Positions 25,659 through 32,452 of a stretch of 64,000 nucleotides of DNA are shown piece by piece. The notes under the pieces were generated by a model. It had not been told where the DNA came from. It saw nothing but the letters and a program-made list of their open reading frames with translations, and did no database searches. Origin of the DNA: Nocardia sp. GTDB taxonomy: Bacteria; Actinomycetota; Actinomycetes; Mycobacteriales; Mycobacteriaceae. The translations under genes and the position numbers were made by a program. How positions within the stretch are numbered: position 1 is the stretch's first letter; every line of letters starts with the position of its first letter. The stretch is from contig NZ_JAODNK010000092.1 in assembly GCF_025465275.1 (NCBI RefSeq), forward strand, positions 1 to 64,000. Direction: 5' to 3'.

Positions 25659-26586
25659 TCCGGGCAGTACTGTCCCGGGTCCGCGCACCGAAAGCCTGCG
25701 CAGCCGTGTGATTTTCGCATTCACCCTGGGTGCTGGGATCATTGCGTTGCTGGTGGGAGTCACCGGGTACTGCGTCGGCCGCGAAGGCGCCGATCCCGTG
25801 TTGTTGCTGATCGGTGGTGCGCTGGCCGCCGGTGCTTTCGGTGCGGCGGCAGGCATCTGGGTGAGCCGCCGGCTGTCCGCGACGGTCGACGACTACGACA
25901 TGATGGTCGATTCCCTGCAGCGGCGCATCGAACGCGAGCGCCGCCTGGTCGGGGATGTGAGCCATGAACTGCGCACGCCGCTGACCACGTTGATCACCAG
26001 TGTCGGTGTGTTGAACCGGCATTCCGAGGAGCTGCCGGAGCGTTCCCGGCGTGCACTGGAGTTCGTCAGCGCCGAGCTCGAACATCTGCGTCACATTCTC
26101 GACGACATGCTCGAGCTGGCGCGGGTGGAAGCCGGCGTACATCGCGGGGATACTGAACCGCTCTCGGTCGCGGAGTTGCTCAGACACATGCTCGCCGAGC
26201 GTTCGTACAGCCCGGACCTGCTGACGGTGGCGGGTGAGGTGACGATCTCGGGCCGCAAGGTCGAGTTGGAGCGGGCGATCGGCAATCTGCTCGAGAATGC
26301 GAAGCGGCACGGCGGCGGTGTGATCGCGGTGACTGCCGCACGGGTCGGGACGGAGGTGGTGATCACCGTGGACGATGCGGGCCCCGGAGTGCCTGCGGCG
26401 GAACGTGAACGCATCTTCGAGCGCTTCGCCACAGTCCGCAACGCGCGCAGGTCGGCCAGTGGTACCGGTATCGGGCTGGCTCTGGTCGCGGAAACCGTTG
26501 CGGCCCATCGTGGCCGGGTGGAGTGCGGCGAACGGCCCGGCGGCGGCGCCCGATTCACCGTTCGGTTGCCGAGCGTCGCCGGATGA
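25645..26586 (+). CDS. sensor histidine kinase
   Basis: A 313-residue kinase with two transmembrane helices (residues about 22-42 and 52-75) joined by a very short loop, so it has no large external sensor and may sense the membrane itself. The dimerisation H-box is VGDVSHELRTPL with His107. The ATPase domain has the N-box NLLENAKRHGGG, the G1 box VDDAGPGVP and the G2 box GTGIGLALV. It partners the overlapping response regulator. Only 73 bases separate it from ectA. Confidence 0.9.
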   Translation: MRSADPGSTVPGPRTESLRSRVIFAFTLGAGIIALLVGVTGYCVGREGADPVLLLIGGALAAGAFGAAAGIWVSRRLSATVDDYDMMVDSLQRRIERERRLVGDVSHELRTPLTTLITSVGVLNRHSEELPERSRRALEFVSAELEHLRHILDDMLELARVEAGVHRGDTEPLSVAELLRHMLAERSYSPDLLTVAGEVTISGRKVELERAIGNLLENAKRHGGGVIAVTAARVGTEVVITVDDAGPGVPAAERERIFERFATVRNARRSASGTGIGLALVAETVAAHRGRVECGERPGGGARFTVRLPSVAG

Positions 26587-26659
26587 CACGCGATCGTCAC
26601 ACGATCGCAATGAACCCAACAGGAGACCTCAAAGTTCGTCCGCGAGGCTCGAAAGGGTC

Positions 26660-27244
26660 ATGCAGACGCAATTGAAGACATTCGAAGCAATAGTCCAGCA
26701 AATCACTCGAGAGCCGCCCTCCGCGTTGTCTCCGGTGCGCGGCAGCAACGAATTCCTCGTCCGGGCTCCGGTGTTGGAGGACGGAGCCCGGATATGGCGC
26801 ATTGCCGCGGATTCGGGAGTCCTCGATACGAATTCGAGCTATGCGTACCTGCTGTGGTGCCGCGATTTCGCGGCCACCTCGGCGGTCGTCGAAATCGACG
26901 GCAAGGTGGGCGGATTCGTCATCGGATACCTGCGCCCGCAGCAGCCACGGACGTTCTTCGTCTGGCAGGTCGCGGTGGATGAAACCCATCGTGGGCGCGG
27001 TCTGGGCGTGTCCATGCTCGACTACCTGATGGACGGCCTTGCCGAGCAGGGAGTCTCCGCACTGGAGACCACCGTCTCGCCGGACAATGCGGCCTCGACC
27101 GCCATGTTCGCCGCACTCGCCCGCCGGCGTGGCGCCCTGCTCACGGCGCGGCCGCTCTTCGAACCCGGCCATTTTCCGGACGGACATGAACCCGAACACC
27201 TGTTCCGTATAGCCACGGCAATAGACCAGGAGGTGGGCCGATGA
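26660..27244 (+). CDS. ectA: L-2,4-diaminobutyrate acetyltransferase
   Basis: A 194-residue GNAT acetyltransferase that makes N-gamma-acetyl-2,4-diaminobutyrate, the second step of ectoine synthesis. Family-typical segments are GSNEFLVRAPVLEDGARIWRI-type substrate residues, DTNSSYAYLLWCRDF, VWQVAVDETHRGRGLG (the acetyl-CoA loop) and TTVSPDNAASTAMFAALARRRG. The frame is open far upstream; the ATG at 26660 gives the expected length, though its ribosome site is close and weak. It overlaps ectB by 4 bases. Confidence 0.95.
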   Translation: MQTQLKTFEAIVQQITREPPSALSPVRGSNEFLVRAPVLEDGARIWRIAADSGVLDTNSSYAYLLWCRDFAATSAVVEIDGKVGGFVIGYLRPQQPRTFFVWQVAVDETHRGRGLGVSMLDYLMDGLAEQGVSALETTVSPDNAASTAMFAALARRRGALLTARPLFEPGHFPDGHEPEHLFRIATAIDQEVGR

Positions 27245-28515
27245 CTGCCCCCGATTTGACCATTTTCGACGAACTCGAATCCAATGTGCGCGGTTACTGC
27301 CGCTCGTGGCCCGCGGTGTTCGATACCGCGTCCGGCGCCTGGCTGCGCGATGAGGACGGCCGGGACTACCTGGACTTCTTCGCCGGCGCGGGTGCGCTCA
27401 ACTACGGCCACAACAATCCGGTGCTCAAAGAGGCGCTACTGGATTACCTGGGTGGTGACGGCATTACGCACGGCCTGGATATGGCGACGGTGGCCAAGCG
27501 TCGCCTGCTCGAAACATTGCAGCGCACGATATTGCAGCCGCGCGGCTTGGACTACAAGGTGCAGTTCCCCGGACCCACCGGCGCGAATGCGGTCGAGGCG
27601 GCGCTGAAGCTGGCGCGCAAGGTGACCGGCCGGACCACAATCCTCAACTTCACCAATGCTTTTCACGGTATGACGCTGGGTGCGCTGGCGGTAACCGGCA
27701 ATGCGGCCAAGCGCGCCGGTGCGGGTGTGCCGCTGCCGCATGCCACTCCGATGCCGTTCGACGGCTATCTGCCGGATTCGCAGGACGATCCGTTCGTGTG
27801 GATGGAGACCATCCTGGACGATGCTTCCTCCGGGGTGGACAAGCCCGCCGCGGTGATCGTCGAAACCGTCCAGGGCGAGGGCGGCGTCAATATCGCTCGC
27901 CCCGAATGGCTGTGCTCCCTGTCGCAATTGTGTTCGGCGCGTGAGATTCTGCTGATCGTCGACGATGTGCAGATGGGCTGCGGGCGTACCGGGCCGTTCT
28001 TCTCCTTCGAGGAGGCGGGCATCATCCCCGATATTGTCACGCTGTCGAAATCTATTGGCGGCTACGGGCTTCCGATGGCGCTGGTACTCATGCGTCCCGA
28101 GCTCGATCAGTGGGCGCCGGGGGAGCACAACGGCACTTTCCGTGGCAATAATCCGGCGTTCGTGACCGCGACGGTGGCGCTCGAGCACTACTGGTCCGAT
28201 ACCTTGCTGTCTACCGCGACTCTGGCCAAGGGCGAACTGGTGCACCGCACGCTGGACGAGATGTGCGGGTCCTTCGAGGGACTGTCCACGCGGGGCCGCG
28301 GACTGGTGCACGGTGTGGTCTTCGACGAACCGTCCCAGGCGGGCAAGGTGTCCCAGGTGGCATTCGAGCACGGGCTGCTGGTGGAGACCTCCGGCGCCCA
28401 GGACGAGGTGATGAAATTGCTTCCGCCGCTGACGATTACGGAACCGGAGCTGGATCACGGCCTCGCCATAATCGCCGACGCGGTAGCTGTTGTCTGCGAC
28501 GGGAAGGGGCGCTGA
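27241..28515 (+). CDS. ectB: L-2,4-diaminobutyrate:2-oxoglutarate aminotransferase
   Basis: A 424-residue class III PLP aminotransferase that converts aspartate semialdehyde to 2,4-diaminobutyrate. It shows the EctB N-terminus (IFDELESNVRGYCRSWP), FFAGAGALNYGHNN, the cofactor segment LIVDDVQMGCGRTG, and the PLP lysine in IVTLSKSIGGYGLPMA. Length and order are standard. It is translationally coupled to ectA and followed after one base by ectC. No dedicated aspartokinase gene is associated. Confidence 0.97.
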   Translation: MTAPDLTIFDELESNVRGYCRSWPAVFDTASGAWLRDEDGRDYLDFFAGAGALNYGHNNPVLKEALLDYLGGDGITHGLDMATVAKRRLLETLQRTILQPRGLDYKVQFPGPTGANAVEAALKLARKVTGRTTILNFTNAFHGMTLGALAVTGNAAKRAGAGVPLPHATPMPFDGYLPDSQDDPFVWMETILDDASSGVDKPAAVIVETVQGEGGVNIARPEWLCSLSQLCSAREILLIVDDVQMGCGRTGPFFSFEEAGIIPDIVTLSKSIGGYGLPMALVLMRPELDQWAPGEHNGTFRGNNPAFVTATVALEHYWSDTLLSTATLAKGELVHRTLDEMCGSFEGLSTRGRGLVHGVVFDEPSQAGKVSQVAFEHGLLVETSGAQDEVMKLLPPLTITEPELDHGLAIIADAVAVVCDGKGR

Positions 28516-28516
28516 C

Positions 28517-28912
28517 ATGATCGTGCGTACCACTGCGGAGATCACCGGAACCGAACGTGATGTGGCAGAAGCGGGTTGGCGCAGTAAGCGCATCGTGCTC
28601 GGCGGCGACGGTGTGGGTTTCTCGTTCCACGAGACCACCATCGAGCCCGCGACTGTGCACGAATTCCACTACCTCAACCATGTGGAAGCGGTGTGGCTCG
28701 TCGAGGGGGAGGGCAGTCTCACCGATCTCGACAACGGCGTCAATTACGAGCTGGGCCCGGGGTCGATGTACCTGCTCGACGGTCATGAGAAGCACCGGCT
28801 GCACGCGCACACCCGGATGCGCATGCTATGCGTGTTCAATCCGCCGGTCACCGGCCAGGAAGTGCACGACGAGAACGGGATCTACCCGCTCGTCGCCGTA
28901 TCGACCGACTAG
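28517..28912 (+). CDS. ectC: ectoine synthase
   Basis: A 131-residue cupin that cyclises N-gamma-acetyl-diaminobutyrate to ectoine. It begins MIVRTTAEITGTERDV and contains the cupin signature around YLNHVEAVWLVEGEGSLTDL and GPGSMYLLDGHEKHRLHA, with the Glu, Tyr and His residues expected for the iron site. The start follows one base after the ectB stop. Confidence 0.97.
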   Translation: MIVRTTAEITGTERDVAEAGWRSKRIVLGGDGVGFSFHETTIEPATVHEFHYLNHVEAVWLVEGEGSLTDLDNGVNYELGPGSMYLLDGHEKHRLHAHTRMRMLCVFNPPVTGQEVHDENGIYPLVAVSTD

Positions 28913-28935
28913 CGAATGACGGGAGCTCCCAGGGC

Positions 28936-29820
28936 ATGACGACTACGTACGACACCCTCTTCGACAGATATCCGACCCGGACGGACGGACCCGCGCCTCA
29001 CCTGGAGCGCACCGATCCCACCGTATGGGGCGAGGTCGGTTCTGTGGCGCTGGCGAGTTTCGACGCCGAGGGATACGCGATCTTCGACGGCCTGCTCGAT
29101 CGTCAGGAGGTCGCCGGCGTCGCGGCCGAGATCGAGCGCCTGACAGGCGATCCCGAACTGATGCTCGACGAGCGGGTCGTCATCGAGCGTGAGTCGAACC
29201 GCGTCCGGTCGATTTTCGAGGTGCACAAGCTCAGTGTGCTGATCGCGAATCTATTGCGGGAGAGCAGAATCGCCGGTCTGGCTCGCCAGGTCCTCGGTTC
29301 CGAGGTCTACATCCACCAGAGCCGGATCAATTACATGCCCGGCCTGCGGGGCGCCGGCTTCGACTGGCATTCCGACTTCGAAACCTGGCATGCCGAGGAC
29401 GGAATGCCCGCGCCGCGCGCGGTCAGCCTCTCCATCGCCCTGACCGACAATTTCCCCTTCAACGGCAGCCTGATGGTGATGCCCGGCTCGCACCGGACCT
29501 TCGTGCCGTGCGAAGGGGCGACCCCGGACCAGCATTACCGAGATTCCCTGCGGCAGCAGCAGATCGGCGTCCCCTCCGAAGCCGACATCACCGAACTGGC
29601 GAACAAACACGGCATCGCCCAGTTCACCGGCCGCGCTGGATCCGCCCTGCTGTTCGACTCGAACATCATGCACGGCTCGTCCAACAACATCACCCCCTTC
29701 CCCCGATCGAACCTCTTCATCGTCTTCAACAGCGTGGAGAACACCCTGGCCGATCCCTACGCGGCCACCACCCCCCGCCCCACCTATATAGCGAACCGCG
29801 ACTTCACCCCGATCATGTAG
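28936..29820 (+). CDS. ectD: ectoine 5-hydroxylase
   Basis: A 294-residue Fe(II)/2-oxoglutarate dioxygenase of the PhyH family that converts ectoine to 5-hydroxyectoine. The EctD signature FDWHSDFETWHAEDGMP contains the His-x-Asp iron ligands, and the distal His is in SNIMHGSSNNITPFPR. It is the last gene of the operon, 24 bases after ectC, with AGGG just before the ATG. A strong terminator follows. Confidence 0.97.
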   Translation: MTTTYDTLFDRYPTRTDGPAPHLERTDPTVWGEVGSVALASFDAEGYAIFDGLLDRQEVAGVAAEIERLTGDPELMLDERVVIERESNRVRSIFEVHKLSVLIANLLRESRIAGLARQVLGSEVYIHQSRINYMPGLRGAGFDWHSDFETWHAEDGMPAPRAVSLSIALTDNFPFNGSLMVMPGSHRTFVPCEGATPDQHYRDSLRQQQIGVPSEADITELANKHGIAQFTGRAGSALLFDSNIMHGSSNNITPFPRSNLFIVFNSVENTLADPYAATTPRPTYIANRDFTPIM

Positions 29821-29837
29821 CTCGCACCGCCACCCCA

Positions 29838-29875
29838 GCCGAGAGGGACCGCCTGAAAAGGCGGTCCCTCTCGGC
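29838..29875 (+). terminator. strong terminator of the ect operon
   Basis: A perfect 17-bp stem (left arm GCCGAGAGGGACCGCCT) with the GAAA loop, 18 bases after the ectD stop codon, followed by ATTTCC. GNRA-type loop and long GC stem make it a clear intrinsic terminator. Confidence 0.9.
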
Positions 29876-29896
29876 ATTTCCATCCCGAGCACCACC

Positions 29897-30070
29897 TCAA
29901 CTCCCACCATCCGCACCCAGCAACAGCGATGCCCGAGCGCCTGCGGTGCATTCGTCAACTCGGCAATCACGATGCAGTGTCACAACTTCCGCCAGCTGAG
30001 CCCGCGACCGGCCCTCCAGTAACACCCCGTGATCGGCCAATTCCAATGTGCGCGGCGCAATGTACTCCAC
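29897..30070 (-). CDS. small protein divergent from the XRE/DUF397 pair
   Basis: A 57-residue frame starting at GTG behind a GGAGGTGAGG ribosome site. It reads VEYIAPRTLELADHGVLLEG, then RSRAQLAEVVTLHRDC, and ends with an Ala/Leu-rich tail. Codon use (third-position GC) and the excellent ribosome site support translation. No family is recognised. Its position, transcribed away from an XRE regulator, suggests that it may belong with that regulator pair. Confidence 0.45.
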   Translation of the reverse strand: MEYIAPRTLELADHGVLLEGRSRAQLAEVVTLHRDCRVDECTAGARASLLLGADGGS

Positions 30071-30479
30071 CCCCTCACCTCCGGTGCTTCCCGGAAGCCC
30101 GATGCCGCCCAGCCGAGACCGGCATCAACACCCGCCGCTCCCCGCCGAGCCGCCCACACAGAACAAGAATTGCCCGACCAAATTCCGCCTGAAGCAACAT
30201 AGGTAAACCTCCTGCTGCGATGTGTTCTGAAGCCCGCCGATGGCCGGTACTTCGCCCGCCACCCGAAGCAGTTGCGAAGGGGCACAACGCAAGAGCGATC
30301 CAGCTTCGAGTGGTCCAAGGCTTCCCGGCCACCGGGGGTGCAATCAGTACACGCCCGACGGTCCCGGTTTGGAATCTCCAAACACGCATTTCCGCGCCCG
30401 TGATGCGGTCATTCCTTTACGGTCATTTCCACGACAGGGCTTTCCAGAATCTAGAGCGTCCGATAGTGAGGCTAACGAG
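30071..30479. other. divergent intergenic region before the XRE gene
   Basis: About 410 bases between the small minus-strand ORF and the XRE gene. Frames on either strand are open but have poor codon character (rich in Arg, Cys and Trp), so I call none. Promoters for both flanking genes should lie here. No clear palindrome was found. Confidence 0.5.
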
Positions 30480-31370
30480 ATGGGAACTGGATCGACGCTG
30501 GCCCGCAGAGCATTGGGGCGGGAGCTCAAGCGACTGCGAGAAGCAAAGCAAATGAATCAGTCTGCCGCGGGGCGTGTCATCGGTGTCTCGCCGCAAACCA
30601 TTGGGCGCATGGAGGACGGACTACCGACCAAGGTCTCCGATCTGTACATCAACGCGCTGTCCGACGCCTACACGGCTACGAGTGGTCAGCGAAAGATGTT
30701 GTTGGAGCTGGCACTTGAGGTGCGAACCACGCAAAAGTCGGGCGGCGGTTGGTGGCGCGCGTATGCCGACTCCGGGATACGACTCGGAATCGATCACTAC
30801 ATGGGGCTCGAGGAGTCGGCACGCAGGCTGGCAACCTGGAAAGTGACCATCGTGCCGGGACTGCTCCAGACGGCTGAATATCGCCGCGCGATCGCGTGGA
30901 CCGACTCGCCTGGTTTGCCGCCCGAACAGGTCGAGAAGCGTATCGAGGTCGCGATGCGGCGGCAGGAACGGCTCGCCGATGCCGCTTTCGCGGTGGACGT
31001 GATCCTCTGGGAGTCGGTGCTTCGCGACCAGATCGGTGGTCCGGGCGTGATGGCTGAGCAACTCCTGCGTATTGCCGCTATCGGACAGCTCCCCAACATA
31101 TCGGTTCGCATCGTCCCTTTCGACGCCTCAGGTCACCTCGGATCGGTGGTGGGATCGTTTGTGCTGCTGGAGTTTCCACAACTCGCGGCCACCGGTTTGA
31201 TCGAGCCGCCGGTCGTGTTCGTGGAAGAATATGCCGGAGACCTCTACCTTGAGCGAGAGGCTGAAGTGCAGCGGTACCGCGACGCATTCACCGAGATCAG
31301 CCGTGTGGCAGTAGATCCCGACACGAGCAGGGGCCTCGTGCTCGAGATAGCGAAGGAGTATCGCCAGTGA
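30480..31370 (+). CDS. XRE-family regulator with DUF5753 C-terminal domain
   Basis: A 296-residue protein. The N-terminal helix-turn-helix is in RELKRLREAKQMNQSAAGRVIGVSPQTIGRMEDG (residues about 14-47). The C-terminal DUF5753-type domain contains MGLEESARRLATWKVTIVPGLLQTAEYRRAI, VILWESVLRD and VFVEEYAGDLYLE. In actinobacteria such regulators are paired with a small DUF397 protein, as here, where the GTG of the next gene overlaps the stop. Their targets are mostly unknown. Confidence 0.9.
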   Translation: MGTGSTLARRALGRELKRLREAKQMNQSAAGRVIGVSPQTIGRMEDGLPTKVSDLYINALSDAYTATSGQRKMLLELALEVRTTQKSGGGWWRAYADSGIRLGIDHYMGLEESARRLATWKVTIVPGLLQTAEYRRAIAWTDSPGLPPEQVEKRIEVAMRRQERLADAAFAVDVILWESVLRDQIGGPGVMAEQLLRIAAIGQLPNISVRIVPFDASGHLGSVVGSFVLLEFPQLAATGLIEPPVVFVEEYAGDLYLEREAEVQRYRDAFTEISRVAVDPDTSRGLVLEIAKEYRQ

Positions 31371-31570
31371 ACACCGACCTATCGAGACCCGAGTGGTTCA
31401 AGTCGAGCCGCAGCACCTCATCGGGGGAGTGTGTGGAGGCCGCACACTTCACCGGGGGAGCAGTCGGCATCCGCGACTCCAAGAATCCGCTCGGCCCGGC
31501 GCTCACCTTCGGTCCGCAGCAGTGGGACAGCTTCGTGATCGCGGTCCAGACAGGCACTTTCGACATTTAG
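31367..31570 (+). CDS. DUF397 domain protein
   Basis: A 67-residue protein with the DUF397 pattern: PEWFKSSRSTSSGECVEAAH, VGIRDSKNPLGPALTF and WDSFV. It overlaps the XRE gene by four bases (GTGA). In other actinobacteria DUF397 proteins act as antagonists or partners of the adjacent XRE regulator. Confidence 0.92.
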   Translation: MNTDLSRPEWFKSSRSTSSGECVEAAHFTGGAVGIRDSKNPLGPALTFGPQQWDSFVIAVQTGTFDI

Positions 31571-31589
31571 CGCTTGGCACGGCAACGCT

Positions 31590-31666
31590 CCGGCCTGAGC
31601 GGTCAAAAGCCCCACCATGACGGCATTATTCACGGCCTGAAGCCGATTCCTGACCGCTCAGGCCGG
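31590..31666 (+). terminator. long inverted repeat downstream of DUF397
   Basis: CCGGCCTGAGCGGTCA (31590-31605) and its exact complement (31651-31666) enclose a 45-base loop that itself folds a small CGGC/GCCG hairpin. It starts 20 bases after the DUF397 stop and probably ends that transcript, but the large loop is unusual for an intrinsic terminator. Confidence 0.5.
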
Positions 31667-31689
31667 TCTCGAAGCGGGATCCACAACGT

Positions 31690-31772
31690 GGGCTCGCTCG
31701 AATGCGAGCCCATGATCTGAAGCATCGCGGAGTGCTCTGGTGGTGGGATTTTCGGTGTGTCCCCACCGCCAG
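31690..31772 (+). other. two further hairpins in the leader-side intergenic region
   Basis: GGGCTCGC-TCGAAT-GCGAGCCC at 31690-31711 is a perfect 8-bp stem. CTGGTGGTGGG (31737-31747) pairs with CCCACCGCCAG (31762-31772), 11 pairs with one wobble. No gene with good codon use lies between 31571 and 31993. These may be terminators or processing structures ahead of the Y RNA array. Confidence 0.45.
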
Positions 31773-31993
31773 GGCCTCTCGGCGTCCTTTCGTGTGCGCG
31801 GGGGGTGAGGGTTGGGTGCTGGTTCGGACGGGGATGCTGGTCCGGTGTTCTCACGCGGGTTCGAGATGTGCGGGGAGATGGGCAATTGCGGATTCGACCC
31901 GATGCGGCGGCCTATGGAATGTGCGTTCGTCGAAATTGGTTGGCGCATCGGTGGTGCGACCCCTTACAGTCGATCGAGTACAGCGAACGTGGT

Positions 31994-32125
31994 GTGAGCG
32001 GGCCGGATTCGGTCGGTTACCACTTCTAATGGGGATGTCGCGAGTTCGAATCTCGCCGGAAGCTTGCTTCCGTAGCTCAGTTTGGTAGAGCGCCACACGT
32101 CGGTCGGAACAACACGACCGCTCAC
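31994..32125 (+). ncRNA. YrlA-like Y RNA, unit A (permuted tRNA mimic)
   Basis: The T-arm is GCGAG-TTCGAAT-CTCGC (32040-32056). The acceptor strands CGGAAGC (32057-32063) and GCTTCCG (32066-32072) are joined by a short loop, so tRNA ends are fused. T-A at tRNA positions 8-9 follow, then the D-arm GCTC-AGTTTGGTA-GAGC (32075-32091) with the GG that docks on the T-loop. The outer ends GTGAGCGG and CCGCTCAC pair, replacing the anticodon arm with a long stem. Ro-side blocks GGGCCGGA and GGTCGG are shared with units B and C. This is the architecture of bacterial YrlA, and rsr lies downstream. Confidence 0.85.
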
Positions 32126-32141
32126 CTTACGTTTGCTGTGG

Positions 32142-32257
32142 CGAGAAGGACGGGCCGGAGTTGATCGGTTATCGGTTACCAAGGTTCAACTCCTTGCTGA
32201 CATTCGGAGTGATCCGCATGTCAGTCCCGGTCGGCGCACCATGACCGTCCGCTCTCG
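32142..32257 (+). ncRNA. YrlA-like Y RNA, unit B (no D-arm, extended acceptor stem)
   Basis: The T-arm is CAAGG-TTCAACT-CCTTG (32180-32196). The acceptor strands CTGACAT (32197-32203) and ATGTCAG (32218-32224) continue after one mismatch into CGGA-GTGA-TCCG, giving a longer stem with a GUGA tetraloop. No D-arm follows; the conserved GGTCGG block comes almost at once. The outer stem is CGAGA-A-GGACGG with CCGTCC-GC-TCTCG, and GGGCCGGA is at 32152. It lies 16 bases after unit A. It keeps Ro-binding features but only half of the tRNA elbow. Confidence 0.75.
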
Positions 32258-32277
32258 AAGGCAGTACAGGACAACGT

Positions 32278-32413
32278 AAGACGGGCCGGAGCTGATCAGT
32301 TATCCGGAGCGGGGCATTCGCGGGTTCGAATCCTGCCGGACGACATTGTCGTCTGTGGCCGAGTGGTAGAGGCGTCCGCCAAAAACTCTGGTCGGCATTC
32401 ACACGCCCGTCTT
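32278..32413 (+). ncRNA. YrlA-like Y RNA, unit C (permuted tRNA mimic)
   Basis: The T-arm is GCGGG-TTCGAAT-CCTGC (32320-32336). The acceptor strands CGGACGA (32337-32343) and TCGTCTG (32349-32355) are joined by a five-base loop. T-G follow, then a class II-like D-arm, GCC-GAGTGGTAGA-GGC (32358-32373). CCGGAG pairs with CTCTGG in the stem that replaces the anticodon arm, and the outer stem is AAGACGGGC with GCCCGTCTT, 9 perfect pairs, followed by a T. GGGCCGGA is at 32283 and GGTCGG lies in the 3' half. It ends 40 bases before rsr. Confidence 0.85.
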
Positions 32414-32452
32414 TCCCCATGCCCTTCACCGGGCCGAACAAATGAGGTGACC

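Noticed and set aside
31855-31880. A further T-loop-like sequence (GGGTTCGAGAT) that could mark a fourth Y RNA
   Set aside because: The flanking bases do not form a T-stem, and neither the GGGCCGGA nor the GGTCGG block is nearby.
31630-31948. Minus-strand ORFs opposite the region before the Y RNAs
   Set aside because: The translations are Pro/His/Arg-rich without a domain or a ribosome site, and strong hairpins lie within them.
32040-32091. Partial tRNA gene (T-arm plus D-arm signals, likewise at 32320-32373)
   Set aside because: The T-arm comes before the D-arm and the acceptor strands are joined by a short loop, the reverse of tRNA order. There is no anticodon arm or CCA end. The permuted Y RNA interpretation explains all parts, including the outer stem and the adjacent rsr gene.
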